Positions 1 to 8,275 are shown, numbered from the stretch's first letter. The stretch is DNA of 64,000 nucleotides from an uncultured Flavobacteriales bacterium (GCA_959608625.1 CAUHQV010000007.1:4367-68366), one strand, 5' to 3'. Notes: generated from the sequence alone by a model not told the origin. Program-made: numbers and translations.

Positions 1-1
1 C

Positions 2-145
2 GCCAAAAATTTCGCCGCGGTGGGCGAAAACAGCCACAACGTGCTCCAGCTGGGCGACGAGGTGATCGTCAAGGTCAAAAATGCCGATCTCGAACGCAAA
101 CAGCTCGATTTCGAGTTCATCCGCGTAGCCGAACAAGGCGACTGA
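2..145 (+). CDS. rnr: RNase R-like exoribonuclease, C-terminal end (partial)
   Basis: Only the last 47 residues lie in the window; the gene enters from the left edge and stops at TGA 143-145. The fragment reads LGDEVIVKVKNADLERKQLDF, which matches the end of the C-terminal S1 RNA-binding domain of RNase R (3'-5' hydrolytic exoribonuclease of the RNB family), where a GDEV.VKV..adl..r.ldF pattern is usual. The catalytic RNB domain is outside the window, so the assignment rests on this S1 tail alone. tadA starts 9 nt downstream and is probably cotranscribed. Confidence 0.65.
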   Translation, partial: AKNFAAVGENSHNVLQLGDEVIVKVKNADLERKQLDFEFIRVAEQGD

Positions 146-154
146 GAAAACCCG

Positions 155-595
155 ATGGAACCGTACGGCAGCGACGAATATTTCATGCTCCGAGCTTTGG
201 ACGAAGCATCGGAGGCCCTGAAAGCCGGGGAAATCCCCGTGGGTGCCGTCGTTACAGCCGGAGGGCGCATCATCGGCCGGGGGCACAACCTCACGGAAAC
301 GCTCTGCGACGTGACGGCCCACGCCGAAATGCAAGCCGTTACCGCAGCTTCCCAATACCTGGGGGGAAAATATTTACAGGACTGCACCCTGTATGTCACT
401 CTCGAACCGTGCCAAATGTGCGCCGGAGCCCTATACTGGGCCCAGATAGGCCGGTTGGTATTCGGAACGGACGATCCCCGCAGAGGGTACCGGGTCATGG
501 GTGCCCGACTGCACCCGAAAACGGAAGTCGTTTCCGGGCTACTGGCCGGGCACAGCAAAGAGATGCTGGACAGTTTTTTCAAAAACCTGAGGTAA
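155..595 (+). CDS. tadA: tRNA-specific adenosine deaminase (A34 to inosine)
   Basis: A 146-residue zinc-dependent deaminase of the cytidine deaminase fold that converts the wobble adenosine of tRNA-Arg(ACG) to inosine. The HAE motif is at H56-E58 (zinc ligand and proton-shuttle glutamate) and PCxxC is at C86/C89 (the other two zinc ligands). Length is normal for the family. The gene follows the RNase R-like gene by 9 nt and is followed by a strong terminator, so it ends that transcript. Other deaminases of this fold (guanine or cytosine deaminase-like) are possible, but the VTLEPCQMCAGAL stretch and the length favour TadA. Confidence 0.9.
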   Translation: MEPYGSDEYFMLRALDEASEALKAGEIPVGAVVTAGGRIIGRGHNLTETLCDVTAHAEMQAVTAASQYLGGKYLQDCTLYVTLEPCQMCAGALYWAQIGRLVFGTDDPRRGYRVMGARLHPKTEVVSGLLAGHSKEMLDSFFKNLR

Positions 596-611
596 ATAAA
601 TTATCTCCTAT

Positions 612-641
612 AAAAAAGCCGGGAATATTCCCGGCTTTTTT
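612..641 (+). terminator. Rho-independent terminator after tadA
   Basis: A GCCGGGA/TCCCGGC stem with a short AT loop, flanked by an A-run on the left and a T-run on the right, lies 17 nt after the tadA stop. The symmetry would also let it work on the other strand, but no minus-strand gene approaches it. Confidence 0.85.
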
Positions 642-976
642 CGCATAATACCTTTTGTGTTTCTTTTTACCCAAACCGATTATATTCTAAAAGTCCTGCT
701 CCTTCTAAATCCGGCAAAGCAACAGATTATTTCTCAACCCGGGTACTGGCGATTTTCGAACATTTATTGTTCTATTTGGTCTTAAATTTACGAAATCCGA
801 AACATTGAAATCATTTTATTGTCTAATTATTCTTAATATCCTACAATTAACAATAATAACATATATTTGTTTCATCGACAAAATGCCATCGCCCGCGGAT
901 GGATATCGGCAGGCATTACAAATCAGTTCCTAACCATTTTTCACAATAATTATTAACCATTAATCCTAACACTAAA
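642..976. other. AT-rich intergenic region before the OMP pair
   Basis: This stretch between the tadA terminator and the first beta-barrel gene has no convincing reading frame on either strand. The only element I recognise is a TAnnTTTG promoter core near 862. The remainder is AT-rich with no clear long inverted repeat. Confidence 0.6.
862..869 (+). promoter_or_regulatory. Bacteroidetes -7 promoter element, first OMP gene
   Basis: TATATTTG matches the TAnnTTTG -7 consensus. No TTTG is found at the usual upstream distance. If used, it gives a leader of about 100 nt before the ATG at 977. Confidence 0.45.
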
Positions 977-1513
977 ATGAAAAAATATCTGATCCTTTCC
1001 CTCTGCCTGCTGCTCTCTTCGGCAGCGTTCGCCCAATCGGTAAAATACCAGGGCGAAGTACAGGTCGGCTACGGATTCGGCGTAGGCGACATTAGCATCG
1101 ACCGGGTAAGTGCGCACATGATCAACGGTGCCCGGTTCAACCAATACCTTTCGGCCGGTGTCGGAGTCGGGCTGGACTATTATTTTGACGATGGCGAATC
1201 GTACCTTTCGCTCCCCATCTATGCGAATGTAAAAGGATATCTCCCTATTTCGGGTATGGTGAGCTTGTTCGCCTCGCTCGACTGCGGTTATTCGGTCAGC
1301 CTGTCCGGAGAGGAACAAGGCGGTTGGAAAGCCGATATGAAAGGCTTCCTGATCACGCCTGCCGTAGGTGCGAGCATCAAGATCGCCGACAGCAAAGCCC
1401 TCAACCTGAGCATGGCTTATATGAGTCAGAAACTCGCTTACGGCCGTTCGGGAGGCAGCACAACCAAAGACAACGGGAATGCGATCGGCTTGAGAGTGGG
1501 TTACGCCTTCTAA
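977..1513 (+). CDS. Outer-membrane beta-barrel protein, copy 1
   Basis: A 178-residue protein with a signal peptide (residues 1-19, cleavage after AAFA) followed by amphipathic strands rich in G, Y and F. It ends in YAF; a C-terminal aromatic residue is the usual recognition signal for beta-barrel assembly. Its size suits a small eight-stranded barrel. It is clearly paralogous to the next gene: both share YQGEVQ.GY.FG.GD, HMING.RFN.YLSAG.GVGLD, NVKGYLP and TPAVGAS. The ligand or function is unknown. The gene stands alone with its own terminator. Confidence 0.75.
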   Translation: MKKYLILSLCLLLSSAAFAQSVKYQGEVQVGYGFGVGDISIDRVSAHMINGARFNQYLSAGVGVGLDYYFDDGESYLSLPIYANVKGYLPISGMVSLFASLDCGYSVSLSGEEQGGWKADMKGFLITPAVGASIKIADSKALNLSMAYMSQKLAYGRSGGSTTKDNGNAIGLRVGYAF

Positions 1514-1533
1514 AGCACTGTGTTTCCACACTG

Positions 1534-1572
1534 AACAGCCTCGCCTTTTTCTGCCGGGGCTGTTCTTTTTTC
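1534..1572 (+). terminator. Terminator after OMP copy 1
   Basis: AACAGCC (1534-1540) pairs with GGCTGTT (1558-1564) and is followed directly by a T-run. The loop is long at about 17 nt, so this is a moderate rather than strong terminator. Confidence 0.6.
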
Positions 1573-1610
1573 CTCTCTTTTCCGATAGGTTAATTTTTTT
1601 TCGCATAACG

Positions 1611-1641
1611 CTTGCGTTAAAGGGAATTATTAATATTTTTG
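1611..1641 (+). promoter_or_regulatory. Promoter of OMP copy 2
   Basis: TATTTTTG (1634-1641) matches TAnnTTTG, and CTTG (1611-1614) lies 19 nt upstream, giving three of four bases of the -33 TTTG. The expected start is near 1648, leaving a leader of about 50 nt. Confidence 0.6.
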
Positions 1642-1699
1642 ACCGAATTATCGACTAGGAAACACATATAATATCTAACAACACTTTAAAAAAGTAAAA

Positions 1700-2275
1700 A
1701 TGAAAAAGCACATTCTTTTTTTCGCATTCGCATTGCTCTCCACAGCCGCATTCGCACAAAGTCAAACGATCCGTTACCAGGGTGAGGTGCAGGCGGGATA
1801 CGCTTTCGGCATAGGCGACAACGCAGCCGACCGCCTGAGCATCCACATGATCAACGGAATACGTTTCAATCCGTACCTCTCGGCAGGTATTGGCGTAGGG
1901 CTGGATTTTTACGACGTCGAAGGTACCTCCTTCCTGTCGATGCCTTTGTTCCTCAATGTGAAAGGATACCTCCCTGTTTCGCAGAAAGTAAGCCTTTTTG
2001 CTTCCTTCGACCTGGGGTACTCGGTAGCTCTGAAAAGCGAAAAAGGATCCGGGTGGCTGGACAACACTTCTTTTGATGCCAAACTAGGTATGAAGGGCTT
2101 TATGGTCACTCCGGCTGTAGGCGCAAGTTTCAAAGTAGCTGAGAACAAAGCGATCAACCTAAGCCTGGGATACGACATCAAAACAGCCACCGCGGACGTA
2201 ACAGTACAGGGACACAAGGGCAGTGGAACCACGAAATGCAATGCCATCGGCCTGAAGCTAGGTTACGCTTTCTAA
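1700..2275 (+). CDS. Outer-membrane beta-barrel protein, copy 2
   Basis: A 191-residue paralogue of the gene at 977 with a signal peptide (cleavage after AAFA, about residue 19) and the same C-terminal YAF. It differs mainly by an insertion in the region WLDNTSFDAKLGMKGF and near TVQGHKGSGTTK, probably surface loops of the barrel. The tandem arrangement with separate promoters and terminators indicates local duplication followed by independent regulation. The function is not recognised. Confidence 0.75.
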   Translation: MKKHILFFAFALLSTAAFAQSQTIRYQGEVQAGYAFGIGDNAADRLSIHMINGIRFNPYLSAGIGVGLDFYDVEGTSFLSMPLFLNVKGYLPVSQKVSLFASFDLGYSVALKSEKGSGWLDNTSFDAKLGMKGFMVTPAVGASFKVAENKAINLSLGYDIKTATADVTVQGHKGSGTTKCNAIGLKLGYAF

Positions 2276-2292
2276 ATTTTTTCCTAACCGGT

Positions 2293-2330
2293 ATAAAGAC
2301 GGCCACCCTTCGGGTGGCCGTCTTTATTTT
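2293..2330. terminator. Strong bidirectional terminator between convergent genes
   Basis: A near-perfect 16-bp stem (2293-2308 with 2312-2327) containing GACGGCCACCC, loop TTC, with T-rich flanks in both directions. It sits 17 nt after OMP copy 2 and 15 nt after the stop of the minus-strand gene at 2345, so both genes can use it. Confidence 0.9.
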
Positions 2331-2344
2331 ACTTTGGCGGGATA

Positions 2345-2725
2345 TTAATTCGAACGGCCGCCCTGTACAATGTGTATGCCGCATTCATACCGCCCGCTAC
2401 CGGTGTGAACCTCCAGGTGGAACGACGTTTCGCGGGCTATATTGTACGGATTGGCCTGAATGTTCAGGCACAGCATGCCATCCGCGCCCGAATGTTGATC
2501 GATGTTCACCCAATAGGGCGCGCCACCCATCATTACATAGTCCCCAGGGATCCAAGGAATACCCGTATTCAGAGAGGCATTTCCCCATGAGATTTCGTAA
2601 TCCAATTGGATAACCTCATCGTCCCCACCGCCCCGGGTCTGAGGAGCAGTGAACGAACTGAATACGAACAAAACCGCCACAGCGCACAACAGCGATGCCA
2701 GCGGACGAATTAAACGTTGTTTCAT
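2345..2725 (-). CDS. Small secreted protein with BACON-like C-terminal strand pattern
   Basis: A 126-residue protein with an N-terminal hydrophobic signal (residues 8-27, ending near SSFTA). The mature part ends in a pattern of polar beta strands: ANPYNIARETSFHLEV, then GIHIVQGG. This resembles the end of BACON/Ig-like domains of Bacteroidetes (N...R...i.v....... i.v.Q.g), but the match is by eye and only partial. It has its own promoter and is monocistronic. The function is unknown; a surface or binding role is only a guess from the fold resemblance. Confidence 0.55.
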   Translation of the reverse strand: MKQRLIRPLASLLCAVAVLFVFSSFTAPQTRGGGDDEVIQLDYEISWGNASLNTGIPWIPGDYVMMGGAPYWVNIDQHSGADGMLCLNIQANPYNIARETSFHLEVHTGSGRYECGIHIVQGGRSN

Positions 2726-2778
2726 ACGGTGAATAGTTTAGGTTATTGATAATGAAATACCTGCGCCTGCAGGTTTCC

Positions 2779-2809
2779 CAAACATAGAAAAAACCTGGAA
2801 AATAACAAA
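2779..2809 (-). promoter_or_regulatory. Consensus promoter for the gene ending at 2345
   Basis: On the minus strand TTTG (2809-2806), then 19 nt, then TATGTTTG (2786-2779): an exact match to TTTG-N19-TAnnTTTG. The start is expected near 2772, about 45 nt before the ATG. Confidence 0.8.
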
Positions 2810-2993
2810 CTTTATATTCCAAAAGGAAATATTTTTTGCCGAAAACGAGTATTTTTAAGATAAATAATATCTTTTAGCTAAGAGTTGCAAAAAAACATTG
2901 CTATTATGGCTCCCTAAATATCCATAAAATTATATATATGCCTGCTCCATAAACTGCGGATAGGCGTTCTGCCTTTGGGGAGAAAACACAAAT

Positions 2994-3023
2994 GCCCGGC
3001 ATGAAAGCCGGGATTTTTATTTT
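2994..3023 (+). terminator. Terminator-like hairpin with its T-run on the plus strand
   Basis: CCCGGC/GCCGGG stem with loop ATGAAA, followed on the plus strand by ATTTTTATTTTT. It lies directly after the stop of the minus-strand gene at 3024, where the T-run on that strand is poor (CATTTGTGTTTTC). It may serve that gene weakly, or end an unannotated plus-strand transcript from 2810-2990. Confidence 0.5.
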
Positions 3024-3830
3024 TCATTTCATAACCGATTCAAACCCTTCGGGATTCAGTCCTACCGATTTGAGCAGCAACCGGCCATCGCGGCCGATAA
3101 AAAAACAAGTGGGTGTCGCCTGGGCTTGATACCGGATCTTTACGGGCGTCACATCCCCTTTGAAATCGGACACCTGCGAAAAATCCGAAGGGTATTCCTT
3201 TGCCAAAGCCGTCAATTCGTCCTGTCCGGCCGCCGGCCAGAACACCACGATCTCCAGGTTTTCCCGCGAAGTCCTGCCGTACAACTCGTTGAGATATTCC
3301 CGGCCCGACGGGCCCATACACCCCAAACCGCCGTAAAGCAGCAGTACCTGTTTCCCTTTCCATTGCGAAAGCCGGAAAGGCCGTCCCTGAGCATCCATTG
3401 CCCGGAAATCATAGGCCTTATCCCCCTGCTCCACTTTCGGGCATGAAAGATGCATGGCGATAGCCCGTCCGTACTCGCTTTTTCGCATCTGTTTTGGGAT
3501 GCGTTTCAACACAGCCTTCAACGTATCCTCAGGAATGGTAAGACGATTCCAAAAACACATCTGCAGCCCGGACGGCACGGATGCGTACCGCAGGGCCAGC
3601 TCCAGGTTTAGTTCCGTAAATTCATCCACCAGCTTTTTATATTCACAGACAAGACTGTCCCGTTTTGCGGTATATTTTTTCATGGGAATAAACTTCTGCA
3701 GCGTATCGGCGCGAAGGGAGAACTTTTCTTCCATCGCTTTAAATTCCTTCCGGTAGTTCTCTTCCGTGACCGGTTGGGCCCACGCGTGGTTGACAACCAG
3801 CAAGAATACTGCAAAAAAAAGATTTTTCAT
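3024..3830 (-). CDS. Secreted thioredoxin-fold protein lacking the CxxC motif
   Basis: A 268-residue protein with a signal peptide (residues 1-18, cleavage after AWA). Residues 20-130 form a helical, charged N-terminal domain of the type that precedes TlpA/AhpC domains in Bacteroidetes. Residues 135-268 carry the thioredoxin-like part: AYDFRAMDAQGR, the strand QVLLLYGG, and a cis-proline loop QATPTCFFIGRDGR. Where family members have CxxC, this protein has C171-M-G-P174, so only the first cysteine is present. Classical disulfide oxidoreductase or resA-like chemistry is therefore doubtful; a peroxidatic or purely structural role is possible. The gene is monocistronic. Confidence 0.7.
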   Translation of the reverse strand: MKNLFFAVFLLVVNHAWAQPVTEENYRKEFKAMEEKFSLRADTLQKFIPMKKYTAKRDSLVCEYKKLVDEFTELNLELALRYASVPSGLQMCFWNRLTIPEDTLKAVLKRIPKQMRKSEYGRAIAMHLSCPKVEQGDKAYDFRAMDAQGRPFRLSQWKGKQVLLLYGGLGCMGPSGREYLNELYGRTSRENLEIVVFWPAAGQDELTALAKEYPSDFSQVSDFKGDVTPVKIRYQAQATPTCFFIGRDGRLLLKSVGLNPEGFESVMK

Positions 3831-3885
3831 GATTGAAGCGTTTCTAAAGATTACCGGGATAAAAGTACTAAAAATACAGGCGCGA

Positions 3886-3917
3886 AATAAAAAACGGGGG
3901 GCGAAATCGCTCCCCGT
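3886..3917 (-). terminator. Terminator of the fumarase operon
   Basis: Stem 3894-3904 with 3907-3917 (ACGGGG..GCGA/TCGC..CCCCGT with one G-U pair). On the minus strand it is followed by TTTTTTATTT. It lies 27 nt beyond the fumarase stop. Confidence 0.8.
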
Positions 3918-3944
3918 CTTCTCCTATTTTATAAAACTACCAAC

Positions 3945-5573
3945 TCAGCGGTGGCTGCAAACGCCGCCGCAGAGTTGTTCAAAAAAATCGTTCCCTTTGT
4001 CGTCGCAGATGATAAAGGCCGGGAAGTTCTCCACCCGGATCTTGCGCACAGCCTCCATGCCCAGCTCTTCAAAATCGACCACTTCGACCGACTTGATGTT
4101 CTCGGCTGCCAGGATAGCCGCCGGGCCTCCTATCGAGCCGAGATAGAAGCCGCCGTTGGCTTTGCAGGCATCCCGTACGATCGGAGAACGGTTACCCTTG
4201 GCCAGCATGATCATTGAACCGCCGTGCTTCTGGAATTCGTCCACATACGGATCCATACGTCCGGCCGTAGTTGGGCCGAAGCTTCCGGAAGGCATGCCGG
4301 CCGGCGTCTTAGCCGGGCCTGCGTAATATACCGGGTGGTTCTTGAAGTATTCCGGCATGGGCTTGCCCTGGTCGAGCATTTCTTTGATGCGGGCATGAGC
4401 GATGTCGCGCGCTACGATGAGCGTACCGTTCAAGCTCAGGCGGGTCTTGATCGGGTACTTGGACAGTTCGGCCAGCACTTCTTTCATCGGACGGTCCAGG
4501 TCGATCTGTACGGCCGGAGCGAGTTCCGGTTCTTTGCCCGGGAGGTATTTTTCAGGGTGCTTTTCGAGCTGTTCCACAAATATGCCTTCCGCAGTGATCT
4601 TAGCCTTGATATTCCGGTCGGCCGAGCAACTTACGCCGATCCCCACCGGACATGAGGCAGCATGGCGCGGCATACGGATCACCCGCACATCGTGCACATA
4701 GTACTTGCCGCCGAACTGGGCGCCAAGTCCATATTCCTGGCATATCTTGAGCGCTTTGGCTTCCCATTCGAGGTCGCGGAACGCCTGACCGCCGTCGTTA
4801 CCGTGGGTAGGCAGCGAATCCAGGTATCCGGTCGAGGCTTCCTTGACGGTCTTCAGGTTGGCTTCGGCCGAAGTGCCGCCGATCACGATCGCCAAGTGGT
4901 ACGGAGGGCAGGCCGCCGTGCCGAGGGTCGCGATCTTTTCGCGCAGGAATTTCTCGAGGGCCGCATCGGTAAGCAGCGCCTTGGTCTGCTGGAACAGGAA
5001 CGTCTTATTGGCCGAACCGCCGCCTTTAGTGATAAACAGGAAGTCGTAATGATCACCCGGTTTGGAATAAACATCTATCTGGGCCGGCAGGTTGGTTCCG
5101 GTATTCTTTTCCTCCAGCATCGTGTAGGGAACCACCTGGGAATAACGCAGGTTACGGTCTTTATACGTGTCGTATATCCCGTGGGACAGCCACTGGGCGT
5201 CGTCCACCCCGGTATATACATCTTCTCCTTTCTTCGCCATCACAATGGCCGTACCGGTATCTTGGCAGGTAGGAAGTTCCCCCTGGGCAGACACCACCTG
5301 GTTGCGTAGCATGGTGTAGGCCACGAACTTATCGTTGTCCGATGCTTCGGGATCGTCCAGGATGGCGGCCAGCTTTTTCAGGTGCGAGGCGCGCAGGTAG
5401 AACGATACGTCGGCGATGGCTTCACGGGCAAGTGCGCGGAGGCCTTCGGGCTCCACTTTCAGGATTTTACGTCCGCAGCATTCTTCTACCGATACATAAT
5501 CTTTTGTGACGAGGCGGTACTCGGTGGTATCCTCGCCAAGCGGCTTTGGTGTTTGGTACTTAAATTCAGCCAT
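3945..5573 (-). CDS. fumA: Fumarate hydratase, class I (4Fe-4S)
   Basis: A 542-residue class I fumarase that interconverts fumarate and malate in the cytoplasm through a [4Fe-4S] cluster. Cluster cysteines are recognisable as C103 (LPTCQDTG), C222 (AACPPYHL) and C316 (GIGVSC), with the same spacing as C105, C224 and C318 of E. coli FumA. The N-terminal alpha and C-terminal beta regions are fused in one chain, as in FumA. It lies 48 nt after the transglutaminase-like gene with no promoter visible between them, so it is probably the last gene of that operon, although its metabolic role is unrelated. The symbol denotes the FumA-like class. Confidence 0.92.
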   Translation of the reverse strand: MAEFKYQTPKPLGEDTTEYRLVTKDYVSVEECCGRKILKVEPEGLRALAREAIADVSFYLRASHLKKLAAILDDPEASDNDKFVAYTMLRNQVVSAQGELPTCQDTGTAIVMAKKGEDVYTGVDDAQWLSHGIYDTYKDRNLRYSQVVPYTMLEEKNTGTNLPAQIDVYSKPGDHYDFLFITKGGGSANKTFLFQQTKALLTDAALEKFLREKIATLGTAACPPYHLAIVIGGTSAEANLKTVKEASTGYLDSLPTHGNDGGQAFRDLEWEAKALKICQEYGLGAQFGGKYYVHDVRVIRMPRHAASCPVGIGVSCSADRNIKAKITAEGIFVEQLEKHPEKYLPGKEPELAPAVQIDLDRPMKEVLAELSKYPIKTRLSLNGTLIVARDIAHARIKEMLDQGKPMPEYFKNHPVYYAGPAKTPAGMPSGSFGPTTAGRMDPYVDEFQKHGGSMIMLAKGNRSPIVRDACKANGGFYLGSIGGPAAILAAENIKSVEVVDFEELGMEAVRKIRVENFPAFIICDDKGNDFFEQLCGGVCSHR

Positions 5574-5621
5574 TTGTTCTTTTCAATTGTTGTATATTCT
5601 CTGATAAATGAATTATTTCCC

Positions 5622-7049
5622 TCAGTTGAGATAATCGATATCGAGCCCCCACGACCATTTGTCGTAGAACAGGTTACCGTCGGAGGTCTCCACTTCCCCG
5701 GCCTGGAAATCCACCGTATCGCTGGCGGGGAATTTCTTGGCAGGATAGAACCCGCAGGTATAATTGTTGTTGGCGATCATACGGTACGAATCGATCCCGC
5801 TGTCGAAGAACTGGGCGCCGCCTTTGTTGGTCAGCACCTGGTTCCGTCCGAACGATACGTCCACCGGCACCCATCCGATCCCCTCGTAGTACACTTCAGC
5901 CCAATCGTGCATGTTCCAGGATTTGGGATGCACCATCAGCCCGCTCTGCCAACGCGCCGGTACGCCGGAAGCCCGGGCCAGGTCGATCAACAGCAGGGCT
6001 ACCTGTCCGCAGTCGCCTTTCTTGTTGTCCAGCACATACTGCGGGATATCCTCGATCAGCGAATAGTTGAGCGCGGAAGCCCAGGGATATTGTTTTACGT
6101 AGTCGAATATCTTCTTGACTTTTTTGTACGGATCGGTTTCGTCGCCTACGATCTCCTTGGCCAGTTTTTTCATGGATTCGGTCTGCAGGAGGTGCGGGGC
6201 GCGCACAGCCGTAAATTCTTTATACACGGCAGAAGCCGTATCGTACGGCGCTATTTCCACTCCTTCCAGGTCGAAATGCTGCCCCCAAGCGGTATACTGG
6301 TAGTCTACGAAAAATTCGGTCGGTTTACCGGCCTCGGCCACTTTTTCCATATAGGCGCTGTGGTGGCAGTAGTCCAGCGGAGCTACGACCGCCGAATCCG
6401 AAGTAGCCAGCAGTTCGATGTCCGTCTGGCGGGGCACGTCGCCGCGGGGGATCGGAATCCATACACGAAGGGTATCCCCGGCGGGAACCGCATCGGCTTT
6501 CACCGTCACATGGTGGCGTATCTTCATCGTCTTGGGCGCTGCCAACTGTCCGCTGGGCGCTTTCAGGATCTCGGGCAGGTTTACGTTGAGCACCGAATCC
6601 TGAGCCCGGCCGCCGTCGTTGCCTACGGAAGCCCGCTGGATAGCTTCTTTATCCACACGGAACACATTGGGTGCCGCATTGCGGAAGAAAAGGGTATCCC
6701 CGTCTATCACCCGGTATTCGAGTACGCCGTTCTTGATCCATTCGGACACTTTCGTCTGAGTGCTGTCCCCGTAATAACGCTGCACGTAAGTTACGACTTC
6801 GTCCTTAGTACGGCGGAAATCGCTGCGCAGTTTGTAAAGGGAATCCTTTTTCTGGATATAGGCATACGCTTTGTCGGAGTCCTTGCCGGCATCGGCAATA
6901 AGAGAGTCGAGCATTTTCTCGGCTTTGGTGTATTCGCCGGCAAGCATGGCCGAACGAAGCTGTACGTCGGCATCTTTCTTGCCGGAGCAGGCCGCTACCA
7001 AAAGAAGGGCGACCCCGATTGCCGTAGTGGCGATAACGTGTGTCTTCAT
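5622..7049 (-). CDS. Transglutaminase-like lipoprotein
   Basis: A 475-residue lipoprotein: the signal peptide ends in the lipobox VAAC (C21). The C-terminal half is a transglutaminase/papain-like core with C347 (KGDCGQVALLLIDLARASG), H381 (WNMHDWAEVYY) and D397 (VPVDVSFG), the expected Cys-His-Asp triad. The middle (about 160-290) looks like an all-beta domain. Such proteins in Bacteroidetes are thought to act as peptidases or peptide-modifying enzymes. It starts 16 nt after the dipeptide epimerase gene, which suggests a peptide, possibly murein-derived, as its substrate. The actual activity is inferred. Confidence 0.8.
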   Translation of the reverse strand: MKTHVIATTAIGVALLLVAACSGKKDADVQLRSAMLAGEYTKAEKMLDSLIADAGKDSDKAYAYIQKKDSLYKLRSDFRRTKDEVVTYVQRYYGDSTQTKVSEWIKNGVLEYRVIDGDTLFFRNAAPNVFRVDKEAIQRASVGNDGGRAQDSVLNVNLPEILKAPSGQLAAPKTMKIRHHVTVKADAVPAGDTLRVWIPIPRGDVPRQTDIELLATSDSAVVAPLDYCHHSAYMEKVAEAGKPTEFFVDYQYTAWGQHFDLEGVEIAPYDTASAVYKEFTAVRAPHLLQTESMKKLAKEIVGDETDPYKKVKKIFDYVKQYPWASALNYSLIEDIPQYVLDNKKGDCGQVALLLIDLARASGVPARWQSGLMVHPKSWNMHDWAEVYYEGIGWVPVDVSFGRNQVLTNKGGAQFFDSGIDSYRMIANNNYTCGFYPAKKFPASDTVDFQAGEVETSDGNLFYDKWSWGLDIDYLN

Positions 7050-7065
7050 AGTTGAGTGTTGTGTA

Positions 7066-8235
7066 TTATGCTTTTTTGGGCACCGCTCCCACGCCGGGAA
7101 GGTCTGCCAAGGTTATTTTTCCGTCCACGATCTTCATACCGGTGAAGTTGTCGTTGCTTATCAGCAGGTTGCCGTCCAGGTCAGCCCAGTCTATGGCCGG
7201 GGAAAGCTGTGCGGCGGCCGAGATGCCGACCGAAGATTCCCCGCTCATGCAGCCCAGCATAATCTTCATATCGAGCGCACGGGCCAGGTCGACCATCTTG
7301 TGCGCCTCGCGCATACCGGTGCACTTCATCAACTTGATATTGATCGCCGAGAAAACTCCGTGGAGTTTCTTTACGTCCACCAGGCGCTGGCAGGATTCGT
7401 CGGCCACGGTAGGCAGCGGGCTGCGTTCGGTGATCCACGCCATGTCGTCCAGGTTGTAGCGCCCGATCGGCTGTTCTACGAAGATAAAGCCGTTGTCCTT
7501 GCACCAGTAGATCATATCCAGCGCATAACTCTTGTCCTTCCATCCCTGGTTGGCATCCACGCAAAGAGGCTTGTTCGGTTCGATCTCGCGGATGGTCTTC
7601 ACCAACTCTTTGTCCGCATCGCCGCCGAGTTTTACTTTGATAATGCTGTAAGGAGCGGCCTCACGGGTTTTCTGGCGTACCACGTCCATCGTATCCAATC
7701 CGATGGTATAGGAAGTGGAAGGAGCCTTGGCGGCCGTATAGCCCCAGATGTCGCACCACTTGGCGCCGAAAAGTTTGCCCACCAAATCGTGCAGGGCGAT
7801 GTCGATCGCAGCCTTGGCGGCGGCGTTATAGGCCGTAATATTGTCGACATAGGTCAGGATATCGTCCATCTCGAAAGGACTGGCGAACTGGCCGAGGTCT
7901 ACCCGCTTGAGGAACTCGATGACCGAAGCCTGGGATTCTCCCAGATAGGGAGGCGTGACGGCCTCGCCGTAGCCGATCACTCCGTCGTATTCGATCTGGA
8001 TCTGTACCAATTCGGTGAAGGCACGCGAAGAACCCGATACGGCGAACTGGTGCAGGAATTTCGTTTCGTAAGGCTTGAATGTGAGTTTCATTTTTTTGCT
8101 CCCCCCTTTATTGATGGCCGGAGCCTTCGAAGAGCCCACCACCGAGGCCAAAGCCGGAGTCGTGGCGCTCGCCAATATCCCTGCGCCGGTTACTATTGCT
8201 GCTTTCTTGAGAAAATCACGTCTATTTTTATCCAT
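7066..8235 (-). CDS. Tat-exported dipeptide epimerase (L-Ala-D/L-Glu epimerase-like)
   Basis: A 389-residue enolase-superfamily protein of the muconate-lactonizing subgroup. Catalytic lysines are visible at K200/K202 (IIKVKLGG) and K301 (INIKLMK); metal ligands are at D227 (VDANQGW), E254 (VEQP) and D279 (VADES). This pattern fits dipeptide epimerases acting on L-Ala-D-Glu from peptidoglycan. The start is set at MDKNRRDFLKK, which places a twin-arginine signal (RRDFLKK, hydrophobic stretch, ALA) at the N terminus; a longer in-frame extension would bury it. Usual homologues are cytoplasmic, so export as a folded metalloenzyme is noteworthy. It lies 40 nt after an NlpC/P60 peptidase gene. Confidence 0.85.
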   Translation of the reverse strand: MDKNRRDFLKKAAIVTGAGILASATTPALASVVGSSKAPAINKGGSKKMKLTFKPYETKFLHQFAVSGSSRAFTELVQIQIEYDGVIGYGEAVTPPYLGESQASVIEFLKRVDLGQFASPFEMDDILTYVDNITAYNAAAKAAIDIALHDLVGKLFGAKWCDIWGYTAAKAPSTSYTIGLDTMDVVRQKTREAAPYSIIKVKLGGDADKELVKTIREIEPNKPLCVDANQGWKDKSYALDMIYWCKDNGFIFVEQPIGRYNLDDMAWITERSPLPTVADESCQRLVDVKKLHGVFSAINIKLMKCTGMREAHKMVDLARALDMKIMLGCMSGESSVGISAAAQLSPAIDWADLDGNLLISNDNFTGMKIVDGKITLADLPGVGAVPKKA

Positions 8236-8275
8236 GGTATGTCGTATTTTATTTTTTGATGAATCGATCTGACTT

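Noticed and set aside
5382..7055. 557-codon plus-strand frame opposite fumarase and the transglutaminase-like gene
   Set aside because: It is antisense to two well-supported genes, and its translation shows the His/Gly/Arg/Val-rich composition typical of such shadows.
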